A DNA stretch of 7,141 nt from an uncultured Clostridia bacterium (GTDB taxonomy: Bacteria; Bacillota; Clostridia; UBA1381), in contig CAJTPP010000099.1 of the NCBI GenBank assembly GCA_910578235.1, positions 1 through 7,141 on the forward strand. The letters are read 5' to 3'. The notes below the pieces were generated by a model, which did no database searches, was not told the origin of the DNA, and saw nothing but the letters and a program-made list of their open reading frames with translations. Of the stretch, positions 5,887 to 7,141 are shown in pieces; within the stretch, counting starts at the first letter, position 1; every line of letters begins with the position of its first letter. The position numbers and the translations under genes are program-made.

Positions 5887-7141
5887 GTGAATAAGAAGAA
5901 GATAACATCAATGGTACTATGCGCCGCTCTGGCATCGTCGTTAATTCCGACGGCGGGTATGGCGGCAGACGCACAGGCTGTAACTGGCAGCATTAAGGCA
6001 ACTTTGAGGTTTGATTATCCGCAATTACGGACAAAGGTACAGGAGAAAAATATTAGTATTACAATGTACAGAGAGGGGGAGGTTATAGGAGAAATTCCAC
6101 TTGGTAAAGATGTTACCGGCGAGATAAGTGATAAGACTCAAACTGTTGAAAAGAATATATATGGCGTTGAGCTTACTAATGAGCCGGAGATCGGTTATTT
6201 TGATGTTAATATAGCCGATATGCCTCTTGGTGAGTATTCGTTTGCGATTAAGGGTGACGGATATACTCCATATAAGACAAAAGAAATAACACTTGATGAT
6301 TATTCGCAGCATGTTGTATTAGGTACAGGTGACAAAACCTTTTCAATCGGCGATGTCAATAATGACGGCACAGTTACAGTAAAAGACCGTGATTTAATGA
6401 CAAAATCGCTCGGTAAGACTGACGCTGAAAGTCTTGCGGTGTATGATTTGAATGGTGATGGTAAAATTAACATTATAGATCTTGCGTATGTAAATCATCA
6501 AATTGGTGATAAAGGCAGAGAACAGGTTTTTGATACTGCTTTACTTGCAAGCAAGGTGGTAAAAGCGGATAAAATTTCAGACACACTTGCTGTGTCAGGG
6601 ACAATCGGCAACATATTTAATGAGAATAATGCGAGTCCCGTTTCATTGGGATTGAAAGATAAAAATCAGGAACTGACAATTCCTATTGAATTTAACAAGG
6701 CAACAGAAATGGAGCAGATCGCGGTTGTTTCTCCTGATGCGACAGGCGCTGTAGAAGCTGGTGTCGCAACGGTTACATATGAGGATGAAAACGGAAATGA
6801 AATAACCGAGGATGTTCATTTTGATTCGGGTATACCTGAGGGGGTTGAGCTTCTGAGCGCCGTAGAGGGCACAAGAAGCGTTGTAATCTCTCTTGGAAAG
6901 CGCGTGGCAGTCAAAAAGATTGTTATCAATGTAACAAAGGTTAAAGATAAGGACGGACATGTGGACTATGCAGTCGTTCAGGAAATTAAATTCCTTAAGG
7001 ATATAGTTCCCGAAAATCCGGCTCCTCAGAATTTAACAGTAAAGAATGTTAAGGCTGAGCCGCTGAATGAAAGCGTTAAGATTACATGGAATGAATTTCC
7101 GAATATTTCAGGATATACTGTTTATTACGGCTTGGAAAACG
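5887..7141 (+). CDS. Secreted multi-domain protein with dockerin and fibronectin type III domains (5' part; runs off window)
   Basis: The frame stays open for 418 residues to the window edge, so the gene is partial. A signal peptide is clear: KKK at 3-5, a hydrophobic core (6-23), and likely cleavage after Ala26 or Ala31. Cys12 does not fit a lipobox. Residues 32-150 form an unnamed beta-rich domain containing LGEYSFAIKGDGYTPYKT, like carboxypeptidase-regulatory or CnaB-type folds. A type I dockerin (155-207) has both calcium loops: Asp156/Asn158/Asp160/Asp167 and Asp187/Asn189/Asp191/Asp198. Residues 210-372 look like a discoidin (F5/8 C)-type beta-sandwich, with VKKIVINVTKV near its end and then VVQEIKFLKD. 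An FN3 domain starts near 377 (APQNLTV, VKITWNEF, GYTVYYG) and is cut. The GTG start is chosen from AGGGGGA (5875-5881) upstream and the position of the signal peptide. Such proteins usually bind or process carbohydrate outside the cell; no catalytic domain is visible here. Confidence 0.9.
   Translation, partial: MNKKKITSMVLCAALASSLIPTAGMAADAQAVTGSIKATLRFDYPQLRTKVQEKNISITMYREGEVIGEIPLGKDVTGEISDKTQTVEKNIYGVELTNEPEIGYFDVNIADMPLGEYSFAIKGDGYTPYKTKEITLDDYSQHVVLGTGDKTFSIGDVNNDGTVTVKDRDLMTKSLGKTDAESLAVYDLNGDGKINIIDLAYVNHQIGDKGREQVFDTALLASKVVKADKISDTLAVSGTIGNIFNENNASPVSLGLKDKNQELTIPIEFNKATEMEQIAVVSPDATGAVEAGVATVTYEDENGNEITEDVHFDSGIPEGVELLSAVEGTRSVVISLGKRVAVKKIVINVTKVKDKDGHVDYAVVQEIKFLKDIVPENPAPQNLTVKNVKAEPLNESVKITWNEFPNISGYTVYYGLEN

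Noticed and set aside
5887..5925. Lipoprotein signal at Cys12 of the dockerin protein
   Set aside because: The residue before Cys12 is Leu rather than Gly, Ala or Ser, and a hydrophobic stretch with Ala-x-Ala-like sites continues after it, which fits ordinary signal peptidase I cleavage.
5736..6960. Three minus-strand open frames (5736-5993, 6025-6312, 6643-6960)
   Set aside because: Most of their length is antisense to the dockerin protein frame, which has a signal peptide and clear domains; their translations are Ile/Leu/Asn/Cys mixes typical of non-coding complement.

Overview
The window looks like a piece of a Clostridia-type (Bacillota) chromosome, probably from a gut or other anaerobic fibre-associated bacterium. 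The evidence is AGGAGG-type ribosome sites before most genes, a perfect CIRCE operator at groESL, a class A penicillin-binding protein (PBP) with a long Ser/Pro/Thr/Gly-rich tail, a small BofC-like membrane protein, and a secreted protein with a type I dockerin. No finer taxonomy can be read from the sequence alone.

Layout. Positions 1-2709 hold a minus-strand PBP1A-family gene. It is closed by a hairpin at 1-23 and driven by a good sigma-A-like promoter at 2750-2778. A small single-pass membrane protein (2856-3221, +) diverges from it; its C-terminal half resembles the BofC C-terminal domain. Next comes the groES-groEL operon (3444-5393, +). Its control region has, in order, six A-tracts spaced about 10 bp apart (predicted curved DNA or UP element), a sigma-A promoter, and a perfect CIRCE inverted repeat at the predicted transcription start. 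A 14-bp hairpin at 5402-5433 with A and T runs on both sides ends groEL, and probably also the convergent 57-residue gene on the minus strand (5504-5677). From 5887 to the window edge runs the start of a large secreted protein: signal peptide, N-terminal beta-rich domain, dockerin, probable discoidin-like beta-sandwich, then a fibronectin type III domain that is cut off by the edge.

How the genes relate. groES and groEL form one heat-shock operon encoding the two partners of the chaperonin, almost certainly repressed by HrcA, whose gene is not in the window. The PBP, the BofC-like protein and the dockerin protein all act at or outside the membrane, but nothing shows that they form one system. 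The window is mostly housekeeping. I see no mobile element, CRISPR array, tRNA or rRNA, and no strong evidence of an undescribed multi-gene system. The points most worth a second look are the phased A-tracts upstream of groES, the stand-alone BofC-like protein divergent from the PBP, the conserved-looking 57-residue protein, and the non-terminal dockerin. No stretch longer than 300 bases lacks a gene.
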